From: Rubellicoccus peritrichatus | Lineage (GTDB): Bacteria; Verrucomicrobiota; Verrucomicrobiia; Opitutales; Cerasicoccaceae | Length of the DNA: 64,000 nucleotides | Direction of reading: 5' to 3' | Assembly (NCBI RefSeq): GCF_033100135.1 | Contig: NZ_CP136920.1 | Location: 4,893,001-4,957,000, forward strand | In this document: piece after piece, positions 7,924 through 16,560 of the stretch | How positions within the stretch are numbered: position 1 is the first letter of the stretch | Layout: each line of letters starts with the position of its first letter | The notes under the pieces: model-generated | What the model saw: only the letters and a program-made list of their open reading frames with translations | Database searches by the model: none | Told to the model about the DNA's origin: nothing | Made by a program: the position numbers and the translations under genes

Positions 7924-10236
7924 ATGAAAGCAAATAAAACAGAAGACTCTCTTCCCGATGCCGAACCACCACGCAAGCTTGAGCACTTGGAACGCGGTGA
8001 ACCGAAGAACAAGGCGGTTGGTTCTGCCGCAGTTATTTCATCGCTGAAACATATCAACGATCAGGCTGGTCCCGTCCGCGGCACGAAGGCTTTATTGAAA
8101 ATGAATCAAAAGGGTGGCTTTGATTGTCCAAGCTGCGCATGGCCCGATCCAGATGACGAACGTTCGAAATTTGAGTTTTGTGAAAATGGTGCCAAAGCCG
8201 TTGCAACTGAGACGACAAAGAAACGTATCGGGCCTGATTTCTTTTCAAAATACTCTGTTGCCGAGTTGGCTGAGCAATCGGACTTTTGGTTAAACGACGC
8301 CGGTCGGCTGACGCAACCCATGTTGCTCGACCGTGATTCCACACATTACAAACCAGTATCATGGGAAGATGCATTCTCTGTTATTGCCGAAGAGTTACAG
8401 GCTGCGGATAATCCGGACGAAGCTATCTTTTACACATCGGGCCGCGCTAGCAACGAAGCTGCATTTCTCTATCAGCTTTTCGTCCGCCAGTATGGTACGA
8501 ACAATCTTCCCGATTGTTCAAATATGTGTCATGAATCCAGTGGTGCAGCACTCAATCAAACCATAGGCATAGGAAAAGGAACAGTCACGCTGGAAGACAT
8601 CGAGAAGACCGACTGTATCCTCATTATGGGACAGAATCCCGGCACGAACCATCCTCGAATGCTAACCTCTCTGGAGCAAACCGTCCAGAACGGCGGCAAA
8701 ATCATCTCAATCAATCCGTTGCTGGAAACGGGCGTAAAGGCCTTCGCTCACCCACAGAAAGTTTCCGGAATGATGGGCAAAGCCACTCCCCTCGCCTCAC
8801 TACATTTACCGGTCAAGATAAACGGAGACCTCGCCTTCCTCAAAGGCATGCTGAAGTGTGTACTTGAAGCCGAAGCCAGGAAGCCCGGAAGCGTCGTCGA
8901 CCAACACTTCATCGACACTTATGCGCAAGGCTATGAAGCCTTTCGCGAAGCACTTGATCAAGTCACCTGGGATTCTATTGTTGAACAATCCGGCTTAAAT
9001 GAAGCTGATATACGCAAGGCAGCTGACGTTTTCATAAACGCCAAGGAAGCGATCACTTGCTGGGCCATGGGCCTGACCCAGCACCATAATGCCGTCGAGA
9101 CAATCAGGGAGCTGGTCAACTTACATCTTATCACAGGGAAAATTGGCAGACCCCGCAGTGGCGTTTGTCCGGTTCGTGGACATAGTAATGTCCAGGGTGA
9201 CCGAACGATGGGTATATGGGAAAAGATGCCCGAAATGTTTCATGAGAGGCTCGACAAAGAGTTCCGTTTCACTTCACCGCGAGATCATGGCTATGATACG
9301 ATTGATGCCATCCAGGCAATGCATGCCGAACGCGGACGTGTTTTTATTGGATTAGGAGGCAACTTCCTTTCAGCCTCTCCTGACACACACTACACCGCCG
9401 AAGCGATGCGACGTTGCAAACTGACCGCGCACATTTCCACAAAATTGAATCGTGGCCATCTCGTTACCGGTGAACGTGGTTTAATTCTACCCTGCCTAGG
9501 ACGCAGCGAAATAGACCAACAAAAAAGCGGCGAACAATTTGTCACGGTAGAGAACTCAATGGGCGTGGTCCAACAATCTCAGGGTAGGCTGGAACCGGCA
9601 TCATCGGATTTACTGAGTGAGGTTGCGATTGTCTGCCGAATGGCCGAGCAAGCGCTTGGTGCTAAATCTGAAGTCCCCTGGTCTGGCTTTGAAGACAACT
9701 ACGATTTGATTCGTGATCGTATCGAGCGAGTTATTCCCGGATTCGAAAACTACAACCAGAAGGCACGGCAGCCTGGCGGTTTTTACCTGCCAAACGGCGT
9801 CAAAGAGCGAAAGTTCAATACCGCTAGCGGCAAGGCTGAGATCACCGTCAACCCACTAGACCCAATTGCATTGGAGTCCGGCCAACTTCTGTTGCAAACC
9901 TTCCGCAGTCATGACCAGTTTAACACGACGATCTACGGAAACAATGATCGCTACCGAGGCATCAAAAATGAACGCCGCGTCATCTTCATGAATTCTGAAG
10001 ACATGAAAGAGCGTGGTCTAAAAGCCGAACAGCCAGTCGATATCACCAGCCACTTTGAAGGCGAAACACGCACGGCAGAACTATTCCTTGTCATTCCCTA
10101 TGAAACACCTCGTGGATGCGCAGCTGCTTACTACCCTGAAGCCAATGTCCTGGTGCCAATCAAAGCGAAAGCAAAAGTAAGCCATACACCGATTTCAAAG
10201 TCAGTTATAGTAACCGTGAAGCCACACATTGCCTAA
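7924..10236 (+). CDS. FdhF/YdeP-family molybdopterin oxidoreductase
   Basis: A 770-residue molybdopterin (bis-MGD) oxidoreductase of the YdeP branch of the formate dehydrogenase alpha-subunit family. The N-terminus has the YdeP-like CPSCAWPDP motif (about 73-81). The active-site segment is CSNMCHESSG (about 199-208), where Cys-His lines up with the Sec/Cys-His of FdhF and would ligate molybdenum. MGQNPGTNHPRML, the GHSNVQGDRTMG segment and a C-terminal molybdopterin dinucleotide-binding domain (from about 650) follow. There is no Tat signal, so it is cytoplasmic. Formate oxidation is the obvious guess from pairing with fdhD, but YdeP proteins have no firmly settled substrate. It overlaps the convergent IclR gene by 4 bp. 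Confidence 0.9.
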   Translation: MKANKTEDSLPDAEPPRKLEHLERGEPKNKAVGSAAVISSLKHINDQAGPVRGTKALLKMNQKGGFDCPSCAWPDPDDERSKFEFCENGAKAVATETTKKRIGPDFFSKYSVAELAEQSDFWLNDAGRLTQPMLLDRDSTHYKPVSWEDAFSVIAEELQAADNPDEAIFYTSGRASNEAAFLYQLFVRQYGTNNLPDCSNMCHESSGAALNQTIGIGKGTVTLEDIEKTDCILIMGQNPGTNHPRMLTSLEQTVQNGGKIISINPLLETGVKAFAHPQKVSGMMGKATPLASLHLPVKINGDLAFLKGMLKCVLEAEARKPGSVVDQHFIDTYAQGYEAFREALDQVTWDSIVEQSGLNEADIRKAADVFINAKEAITCWAMGLTQHHNAVETIRELVNLHLITGKIGRPRSGVCPVRGHSNVQGDRTMGIWEKMPEMFHERLDKEFRFTSPRDHGYDTIDAIQAMHAERGRVFIGLGGNFLSASPDTHYTAEAMRRCKLTAHISTKLNRGHLVTGERGLILPCLGRSEIDQQKSGEQFVTVENSMGVVQQSQGRLEPASSDLLSEVAIVCRMAEQALGAKSEVPWSGFEDNYDLIRDRIERVIPGFENYNQKARQPGGFYLPNGVKERKFNTASGKAEITVNPLDPIALESGQLLLQTFRSHDQFNTTIYGNNDRYRGIKNERRVIFMNSEDMKERGLKAEQPVDITSHFEGETRTAELFLVIPYETPRGCAAAYYPEANVLVPIKAKAKVSHTPISKSVIVTVKPHIA

Positions 10237-11000
10237 GTTGAGGCAATCCCCAGATTGGAATTTATTTCGGCAGCGCATCGCCGAACCGCTTTGACAGTTT
10301 TGTCCCAGGCCTTACGGCTTGTGTTACTTTGAAGCGAACTAATCGCGAGGGTTGCAGAAGTATCTGTTCCCGCAACTCCAATCGGTACGGAAACATCCTG
10401 GGCTCCGACCGTCAGTTCACTTTCGGTCACCACATAACCATCGCGTCGCGCATCAGCGATCGATTGGGCCAACATTTTTTTCCATTTCTCAGATCGGCTG
10501 GCATAGTCTTCATCCAGGCCCAGTATGCGCTCGATTTCTTCGTCATCCATTCGACTCAGAAGCACCTTGCCTGAAGCGGTTTGCAAAAGCGGCAGGATTG
10601 TCCCCTCGCCTACAGCCAAACAAATACGACGCCTTGGCATAGACTCCAAAAGAATGAGAAGCGATGCGCCATGCTCGACACTCAAATGGCAAGCCTGCCC
10701 GATTTCTTCCGCCAGCGTATCCATCGGTAATCGTGCTGCTCTTCGTAATAATGACGTCGTACTCTGCTGATGTCCGAGTTCAAAGACACGGAGACTCAAT
10801 CGATAACACCCAGAGGACTCGCCCTTAATGACATAACCTCGAGCCTCAAGGCAGGACAGCATACGATAGATTTCACTCTGCGTTCGCCCAAGCGCCTGGG
10901 CAATATCCGCCTGCGATTGCTCAACTGGTTGTGCTGCCAGAAACTCAAGTATATCCAACCCTTTCTCCAGAGCCGGTGCACTGTATTTCGATTCACTCAT
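10233..11000 (-). CDS. IclR-family transcriptional regulator
   Basis: A 255-residue regulator. An N-terminal winged helix-turn-helix (about 10-70; SQADIAQALGRTQSEIYRML) is followed by the IclR effector-binding domain (about 75-250; segments ACHLSVEHGASLLILLE and SGKVLLSRMD). The last bases overlap the 3' end of the molybdoenzyme gene, which is convergent. The start codon faces the enolase-superfamily gene at 11137 across 136 bp of very AT-rich DNA with repeats. IclR proteins commonly control sugar-acid and aromatic catabolism, so control of the dehydratase gene and possibly the molybdoenzyme operon is likely but inferred. Confidence 0.92.
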   Translation of the reverse strand: MSESKYSAPALEKGLDILEFLAAQPVEQSQADIAQALGRTQSEIYRMLSCLEARGYVIKGESSGCYRLSLRVFELGHQQSTTSLLRRAARLPMDTLAEEIGQACHLSVEHGASLLILLESMPRRRICLAVGEGTILPLLQTASGKVLLSRMDDEEIERILGLDEDYASRSEKWKKMLAQSIADARRDGYVVTESELTVGAQDVSVPIGVAGTDTSATLAISSLQSNTSRKAWDKTVKAVRRCAAEINSNLGIAST

Positions 11001-11031
11001 TGCATTGTATCTTTTATTTTATCTCCTTGAC

Positions 11032-11075
11032 TTAAATATTTATATATAAATTAAATATTCATATACAATTAAATA
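11032..11075. promoter_or_regulatory. Candidate IclR operator: TTAAATA direct repeats with inner palindrome
   Basis: In the divergent IclR/dehydratase intergenic region a 15-bp sequence TTAAATATTYATATA occurs at 11032-11046 and again at 11051-11065, differing at one base. A third, shorter TTAAATA lies at 11069-11075. Spacing is 19 and 18 bp, close to two helical turns. A perfect 12-bp palindrome TTTATATATAAA (11039-11050) lies between the first two copies. Repeated palindromic AT-rich sites next to an IclR gene suit cooperative binding by IclR dimers. Confidence 0.5.
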
Positions 11076-11136
11076 CCTTAACCTCATACCTGCTTGATTC
11101 ATCAAAAATGATCAAAGGTAAAGCTTCCGATTTCAA

Positions 11137-12366
11137 ATGATTAGCAACATATCCACCAGCGACCAACGTTTTCCTCTCGCCGAAGGCGAAGGCATCGACG
11201 CCATTCACCAGAACCCGGTTTACTCTTACTCGGTAACACAACTTGAGGACGATAGTGGCATCACTGGCACAGGACTGGCTTTCACACTCGGAGGTGGAAA
11301 CGACCTTGTCTGCCAGGTGGCGCAGCGATTTGCTGAACGTTTCAAGGGCTGCGAGATCGAGGAGATCATGAGCGATTTCGGAACGCATTTCCACGCACTC
11401 GCCGAAGATCCACAGATGCGTTGGCTTGGGCCGCACAAAGGCGTAGTGCATCTTGCCCTGGCGTCCGTCACTAATGCCTGCTTCGACCTCTGGGCGAAAA
11501 AACGCGGTCTTCCACTTTGGAAACTTTTGCTGGAACTTACTCCTGAACAATTCGTCGCGACGCTAGATCTGACTTACCTTGAAGATGTGCTAACCCGCGA
11601 TGAAGCGATTGCACTACTGCAAGATCAGCATTCAACCCGCAGTCAACGCGAAGCGGTCATCAAAGACGGTTATCCCGGATACGACACCTCAGTTGGCTGG
11701 TTCAATTACTCCGACGAATTAGTCCGCGAAAACTGCAAGAAAGCAATCGCCGAAGGTTTCTCAGCGATGAAGCTTAAAGTCGGTTCCGCTGATCCAGATC
11801 GTGACATCCGTCGCGCCAACATCGTCCGCGAAGTAGCCGGTCCTGATGCCAAAGTCATGGTCGATGCGAACCAGCAATGGAACCTCCCGGATGCAATAAA
11901 GATATGTAATCGCCTTCGGGACATGAATCCCTTCTGGATTGAGGAACCAACTCATCCCGATGATATCCTTGGTCATCGCACACTAGCTGATGAGATAAAA
12001 CCACTCAAGCTCGCAGCGGGTGAGCATATGCCCAACCGAATCATCTTCAAAAACTATCTGCAATCCGGTTCACTTGGCTTTGTCCAAGTCGACGCCGTTC
12101 GTGTTGGAGGAGTCAGCGAGTTTCTAGCCATCAGTCTGATGGCTAAAAAATACGGACTTCCAGTGGTTCCTCACGTCGGCGACATGGGGCAAATCCATCA
12201 ACACCTAGTTATTGCAAACCACATCGCAATGGGCCACGAAGCCTTATTCCTCGAACATATTCCGCACCTCCGCCAGCACTTCACCCAACCTGCAGTCGTC
12301 GAGCAAGGAGTCTATCGCACTCCGATGGAACCAGGCAGTAGCTCAGACTTGATTGGCTTAGCATAG
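11137..12366 (+). CDS. L-fuconate dehydratase-like enolase superfamily enzyme
   Basis: A 409-residue enolase-superfamily (mandelate racemase subgroup) acid-sugar dehydratase. Catalytic and metal-binding residues are in place: K212-x-K214 in MKLKVG, D243 in VDANQQW, E269 in WIEEP, E296 in AAGEH, and H346 in VVPHVGD. The segment GYPGYDTSVGWFNYSD and the C-terminal pattern EHIPHLRQHF resemble L-fuconate dehydratase (the ENOSF1 group), which makes 2-keto-3-deoxy-L-fuconate. No fucose dehydrogenase, lactonase or transporter of that pathway is visible next to it, so exact substrate specificity is open. It is divergent from the IclR gene and followed by the convergent rsmB. Confidence 0.85.
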   Translation: MISNISTSDQRFPLAEGEGIDAIHQNPVYSYSVTQLEDDSGITGTGLAFTLGGGNDLVCQVAQRFAERFKGCEIEEIMSDFGTHFHALAEDPQMRWLGPHKGVVHLALASVTNACFDLWAKKRGLPLWKLLLELTPEQFVATLDLTYLEDVLTRDEAIALLQDQHSTRSQREAVIKDGYPGYDTSVGWFNYSDELVRENCKKAIAEGFSAMKLKVGSADPDRDIRRANIVREVAGPDAKVMVDANQQWNLPDAIKICNRLRDMNPFWIEEPTHPDDILGHRTLADEIKPLKLAAGEHMPNRIIFKNYLQSGSLGFVQVDAVRVGGVSEFLAISLMAKKYGLPVVPHVGDMGQIHQHLVIANHIAMGHEALFLEHIPHLRQHFTQPAVVEQGVYRTPMEPGSSSDLIGLA

Positions 12367-12402
12367 TCTCTGCAGACCGCTTATGATGCGAAAACAATCG
12401 AT

Positions 12403-13671
12403 TTAATACATTTTACGCTTCATCAGGAAAGCCCCACCACCATCGTGATGACATTCCCAAGGTAAAGAAACAACAGACCGAAGAAGTTCGAAATCGGAAT
12501 TGGCAGCTAAAAAGCGTTCAACCAATTGCTCATTTTCTTCAGGTTCTATACTACAAGTGCTATGAACAAGTTTGCCACCAGCCCTGACAAAACTGGAGGC
12601 ATTCGTCAGAAGTCGAAATTGTAAATCAGACATTTCTGTGACTGATTTTGGCTCCAATCTCAGTTTCGCGTCAGGCCGACGTCGCAAGACACCTGTATTC
12701 GTGCAGGGAGCATCCAATAAGACTGCATCAAATGGACCCATTTCTTCCGAATCGATCTCGAGCGCATTGGCCTGTAATAGTTGAATTGTAGGGCCGCTAT
12801 CCGATGACAACTTGCGAAGATTCTCGTCAAGCTGCGTAATTCTCGGCCCGGGCAAATCGACACAAACAAGCTCACCAGCCTCATCATCCTTCAGAGCCTC
12901 AGCCAATATCAGTGCTTTCCCTCCTGGCGCAGAACAGAGGTCAAGGACACGCTGGCCAGGCTGCACTTCGAGTAGAGATGGAGGAATTCGTGTACTTGGA
13001 TCCTGAACATAGACTTTGCCCTCATTCAATAGCTTCTGAACATCCTGCCAGATCCCCTTGCTCTCATAGCGTATAAAGCCAGGCCATTCGGTTTTGGAAC
13101 AGCCAGGAATTTCTATTAGTGAGGCGTCTCTGATTCTCAAAAAAACTTCAGCCGGCTGCTGATCCCAATTCAGCAAAAGCTCAGTATTCTGCAGGCCATA
13201 ATTTGATAGCCATTTCTCAACAAGCCACCCAGGGTGACTATTAAGCAGGGCTCGGTTACCGGATTGCTCAATCTCAGACCAAACATCGCGGGCACGGCGT
13301 AAGACTGCGTTCACCAAACCTCCCTCACCGCGACTCAGTTTCTCACGGGTTTTTCCAACCCAAAAATCCACAACCTGAGGAACTTTTTCCTCATTTGTCT
13401 GAAGTAGGTCCGCTAATGCCGCTGTCAACATCCCACGTAGACGGGGCTTAGGCTGACGGGTAACCAGCGAATTGATCGTGTGGTCGATCAGTAGCCAATG
13501 TCGAATTGCACCTAAAAACAAGAATTGACAACGCTTCCTCTCGGCTATGCTTATTTTATTAACATAACGGTCAAGCAAAGCCTCGGCCTTCCCTAAAGCT
13601 TTTGGATATTCTCCGCACAATCTTGCTGCCAGCTCCCAGCCGGCGGTCAGGTTGTTTTGGTTTTTACTCAC
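12403..13671 (-). CDS. rsmB: 16S rRNA (cytosine-967-C5)-methyltransferase RsmB
   Basis: A 422-residue protein with an N-terminal NusB-like RNA-binding domain (about 1-145) and a C-terminal Nop2/Sun SAM-dependent methyltransferase domain. Motif I is LDLCSAPGGKAL. Motif IV is DAPCTNTGVLRRRPD, and motif VI is VHSTCSIEPEENE, giving the two active-site cysteines expected of m5C methyltransferases. It modifies C967-type positions of 16S rRNA. The start is a GTG at 13671 with a weak purine-rich AGAGGG just upstream, one of the few such cases here. It is divergent from the greA-like gene. Confidence 0.92.
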   Translation of the reverse strand: MSKNQNNLTAGWELAARLCGEYPKALGKAEALLDRYVNKISIAERKRCQFLFLGAIRHWLLIDHTINSLVTRQPKPRLRGMLTAALADLLQTNEEKVPQVVDFWVGKTREKLSRGEGGLVNAVLRRARDVWSEIEQSGNRALLNSHPGWLVEKWLSNYGLQNTELLLNWDQQPAEVFLRIRDASLIEIPGCSKTEWPGFIRYESKGIWQDVQKLLNEGKVYVQDPSTRIPPSLLEVQPGQRVLDLCSAPGGKALILAEALKDDEAGELVCVDLPGPRITQLDENLRKLSSDSGPTIQLLQANALEIDSEEMGPFDAVLLDAPCTNTGVLRRRPDAKLRLEPKSVTEMSDLQFRLLTNASSFVRAGGKLVHSTCSIEPEENEQLVERFLAANSDFELLRSVVSLPWECHHDGGGAFLMKRKMY

Positions 13672-13732
13672 TATGCCCTCTGGGTTGTTCGTCGCTTAAC
13701 TCAAATCTCATGACCGCCAATAAATTCAAATT

Positions 13733-15592
13733 ATGAAGCCAGAAGCAATAGATTTGCTCATTGAACAGAAACCTCAGCTGAAGCGGGCTCGTGGAAAGCT
13801 GGAAGCAATGCAGCCAGGTGCCTACTGCATGCACCGCGCATGGGGATTTGGAAAGATCCAAAGCTACGACGAAGCCGATAACAAGCTCGTCATTGACTTT
13901 GAAGAAGACAAGCCGGGTCACCGCATGGATCCTGCATTTTGCGTCGACAAACTGGAGATCTTACCAGAGGGCAATATTCTAGTTCGCCGCCGGACACATC
14001 CTGAAGAGATCGAAGAGATGATCAAGAAGCGCCAAGGCGACTTAGTCGCAGAAGTATTGGCGACAATGAAAGACCAGACAGCGAGCCCAACCGAACTCGA
14101 AAACCTGCTCGGTCGCCTGCTTGGACCAACTAAATTTAAGAAATGGTGGACCAATACGAAAAAGATTCTGGTCAAGGACCCACGTATCGCCACACCATCG
14201 AAAAAAACCGACCCTTACGTCCTCCGCGAAGAAGAGTTGAAGCCAGAGCAGGAAATCCTCGAAGATTTCTATGTCCTCAAGCAGCCAAAGAAGAAAATCT
14301 TACTCGCAGAAAAACTCTACCAAATCTCTGACAATGTAAAAGAGATCGAAGAAGACCTCCCCAATATCTTTGATCACCTGACTGAGGCCATTAAAGACGC
14401 ACGTGGTTTGAACCAAGCTGAGCGGCTCCATGGCGTTTGGGTTCGCAATGACCTTGCTCGTCACCTCAGCGAAGACCCTGAGACAATCGAGCCCACCTCG
14501 AAATCGCTTATTCTGGAAACGGAAGACACCAGCGAACTGGCCAGTAACATCCCATCAGCCTATCAAAAGCGTTTCCTTGACCTGATGTCCCGTGTTTATC
14601 CAGAAGACTGGAAAGAAGTCTTATTGGATATCCTGAAGAACAGCTCAGGTAAGTTGACTAATGAAACTGTCAACTTCATGAATGAACGCGAATGTGAGGA
14701 TCTCGTAGCCGAGAGCTTCCACAAGTGGCTCGCAGAACAGAGCATGAAGGGACCAGTCATTCACTGGGTTGTAAAGAACCGTAATTCCCGCAAATACGCA
14801 AAAATTGTCGAAGGCATGATCGGGCCAAAGCTGCTCGCAGCAATGTTCTATGCGATCGACTATGAGGCACTTCAAAACGCAACGGTACGCCGTATCCAGC
14901 TAGCGGATGCATTGATGGACGATCAGGAGCTCATTCACGACCTTCTGGAACATGCCAGCGAAGAAGAAGCCCGTGACCTTGCTCAAAGTCTCCTCCTGAA
15001 CCAAGGCTTTGAAGATCTGACGAAAAAGTCACTGATGGCGCGCTTCATTAAGCTTTTCCCTCGTATTCAGTCCCTTCTTTCAGGCGACGAGGAAGAAAAG
15101 ACAGACGAGCTTATCGTATCTCAGGAAAGTCTCGATCTCCGCAAGAAGGAGTACGAAGACCTTATCAACAAGAAGATTCCAGAGAACAAAGAAGCAATCC
15201 AAATTGCACGCGAGCACGGGGACCTCAAAGAGAACTCCGAATACAAGATGGCACGTCAAGACCAGGACACGCTACTCGCCCGCAAAGCGCAACTCGAAGC
15301 CGAAGTTGGACGCGCTCGTGTTACGGACTTCTCCGAAGCTGGCAACGATGTGGTTGGTATTGGATCAATTGTGGAGGTCTTGCAAAAAGGCGCATCTGCC
15401 CAGACCTTTGCAATTCTTGGTGCTTGGGATAGTGCTCCGGAACGCAATATTCTTTCTTACAAAACGCCTCTTGGCCAGGCTCTCCTCGGCCATGGAGCTG
15501 GCGAAACAGTCCAGACAGAAATCGACGGCAACCACGAAGACTGGGAAATCAAAACTATTTCGCGCTGGCTGGATTCCGGTCAAAGCTTGTAA
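13733..15592 (+). CDS. Large GreA-domain transcription factor of the PVC type
   Basis: A 619-residue protein, about four times the length of ordinary GreA (near 158 residues). The C-terminal 160 residues are a full GreA/GreB: a coiled-coil with the tip signature AREHGDLKENSEYKMARQ (about 485-502), whose acidic residues would enter the RNA polymerase secondary channel, and a C-terminal FKBP-like domain ending near the stop. The first 100 residues contain a small beta domain with MHRAWGFGKIQSYD, which looks like a polymerase- or nucleic-acid-binding Tudor/CarD-like fold (inference). The middle is helical and unrecognised. Chlamydial GreA is similarly extended, so this is probably the lineage's normal transcript-cleavage factor. 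The next gene starts 9 bp after it. Confidence 0.85.
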   Translation: MKPEAIDLLIEQKPQLKRARGKLEAMQPGAYCMHRAWGFGKIQSYDEADNKLVIDFEEDKPGHRMDPAFCVDKLEILPEGNILVRRRTHPEEIEEMIKKRQGDLVAEVLATMKDQTASPTELENLLGRLLGPTKFKKWWTNTKKILVKDPRIATPSKKTDPYVLREEELKPEQEILEDFYVLKQPKKKILLAEKLYQISDNVKEIEEDLPNIFDHLTEAIKDARGLNQAERLHGVWVRNDLARHLSEDPETIEPTSKSLILETEDTSELASNIPSAYQKRFLDLMSRVYPEDWKEVLLDILKNSSGKLTNETVNFMNERECEDLVAESFHKWLAEQSMKGPVIHWVVKNRNSRKYAKIVEGMIGPKLLAAMFYAIDYEALQNATVRRIQLADALMDDQELIHDLLEHASEEEARDLAQSLLLNQGFEDLTKKSLMARFIKLFPRIQSLLSGDEEEKTDELIVSQESLDLRKKEYEDLINKKIPENKEAIQIAREHGDLKENSEYKMARQDQDTLLARKAQLEAEVGRARVTDFSEAGNDVVGIGSIVEVLQKGASAQTFAILGAWDSAPERNILSYKTPLGQALLGHGAGETVQTEIDGNHEDWEIKTISRWLDSGQSL

Positions 15593-15601
15593 AGCAGCTT
15601 A

Positions 15602-16537
15602 ATGACCGCTTCCTGGGACATTCTAAAGCTCTTAGCCGACCAGACTCGGCTAAGACTTTTGAATCTTTTACAACAGGAAGAACTGTCCGTTGCTGAAATT
15701 CAGGAAGCCCTCGACATGGGGCAATCCAGAATCTCCACGCACCTTGGCTTACTTCGAGGTGCAGACTTGGTCATCGACCGCAAGCAAGGCAAGAAGAGCT
15801 TCTATCAGCTAAATCCAAAGTTGCCCAAAGAGGGCAAGGTGCTGATCGAAGCAACTTTTTCCACTTTTTCAGCCGATGCTCAATTCAAGGAAGATTCTGA
15901 AAATCTTTCAAGAATCCTGCAGCGAAGGCGCGACGCCACCGAACAGTATTTCAATCAAGTCGCAGGAAGGCTTGGTAAGCATTACTGTCCAGGGCGTTCA
16001 TGGGAGGCAATTGGACATTTCCTCCTCCACCTGACTCCACGCATAACCATTGCAGATCTTGGAGCTGGGGAAGGTGTCCTCTCTCAGTTACTTGCGAAAC
16101 ATGCAGAGCAAGTCTACTGTGTCGATAGTGCTCCTAAAATGGTCGAATTCGGACTGGATCTCGCCACCAAGCATGGGATTGAAAATCTTTCCTACAAACT
16201 TGGGGATATTGAAGCAGTTCCCTTGGAAAACTCCTCTGTTGATTTGGCAGTACTTAGCCAGGCATTGCATCATGCCAATAAGCCGCAACGTGCAATCGGA
16301 GAAGCATTTCGGATTCTAAAACCAGGCGGCAGACTTGTCGTTCTAGATCTTAAAGAGCATCAATTTGAAAAAGCTCGTGAGCTTTATGCAGATGTCTGGC
16401 TTGGATTTGGAGAAAACCAGCTTTACCGCTGGATGAAAGATGCAGGTTTTGTATCTGCCGATGTATCAATCGTTGCCCGTGAGGAGCAGGAGCCGTATTT
16501 CGAAACGATTCTGGCAAGCGGCATCAAACCAGAGTAG
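15602..16537 (+). CDS. ArsR-family regulator fused to a SAM-dependent methyltransferase
   Basis: A 311-residue two-domain protein. Residues about 1-90 form an ArsR-type winged helix (LLADQTRLRLLNLLQQEELS, then SRISTHLGLLRGADL) without an obvious metal-binding cysteine box. Residues about 130-311 are a class I methyltransferase with motif I IADLGAGEGVLSQLL, an acidic CVDSAP turn, and LSQALHHANKPQRA. Similar fusions are known in many bacteria, some next to methionine/SAM-cycle genes. Here it only follows greA (9 bp) and lacks such neighbours. The protein may sense SAM or its product, which is inference. Confidence 0.85.
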   Translation: MTASWDILKLLADQTRLRLLNLLQQEELSVAEIQEALDMGQSRISTHLGLLRGADLVIDRKQGKKSFYQLNPKLPKEGKVLIEATFSTFSADAQFKEDSENLSRILQRRRDATEQYFNQVAGRLGKHYCPGRSWEAIGHFLLHLTPRITIADLGAGEGVLSQLLAKHAEQVYCVDSAPKMVEFGLDLATKHGIENLSYKLGDIEAVPLENSSVDLAVLSQALHHANKPQRAIGEAFRILKPGGRLVVLDLKEHQFEKARELYADVWLGFGENQLYRWMKDAGFVSADVSIVAREEQEPYFETILASGIKPE

Positions 16538-16541
16538 CAAT

Positions 16542-16560
16542 AAAGGTCGTCACCTTTTTA
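16542..16560. terminator. Short hairpin terminator between convergent genes
   Basis: AAAGGT (16542-16547) and ACCTTT (16552-16557) form a 6-bp stem with a 4-base loop, followed on the plus strand by a T-rich run. It lies directly after the ArsR-methyltransferase stop and before the end of the convergent 515-residue gene, so it may serve both. Confidence 0.5.
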
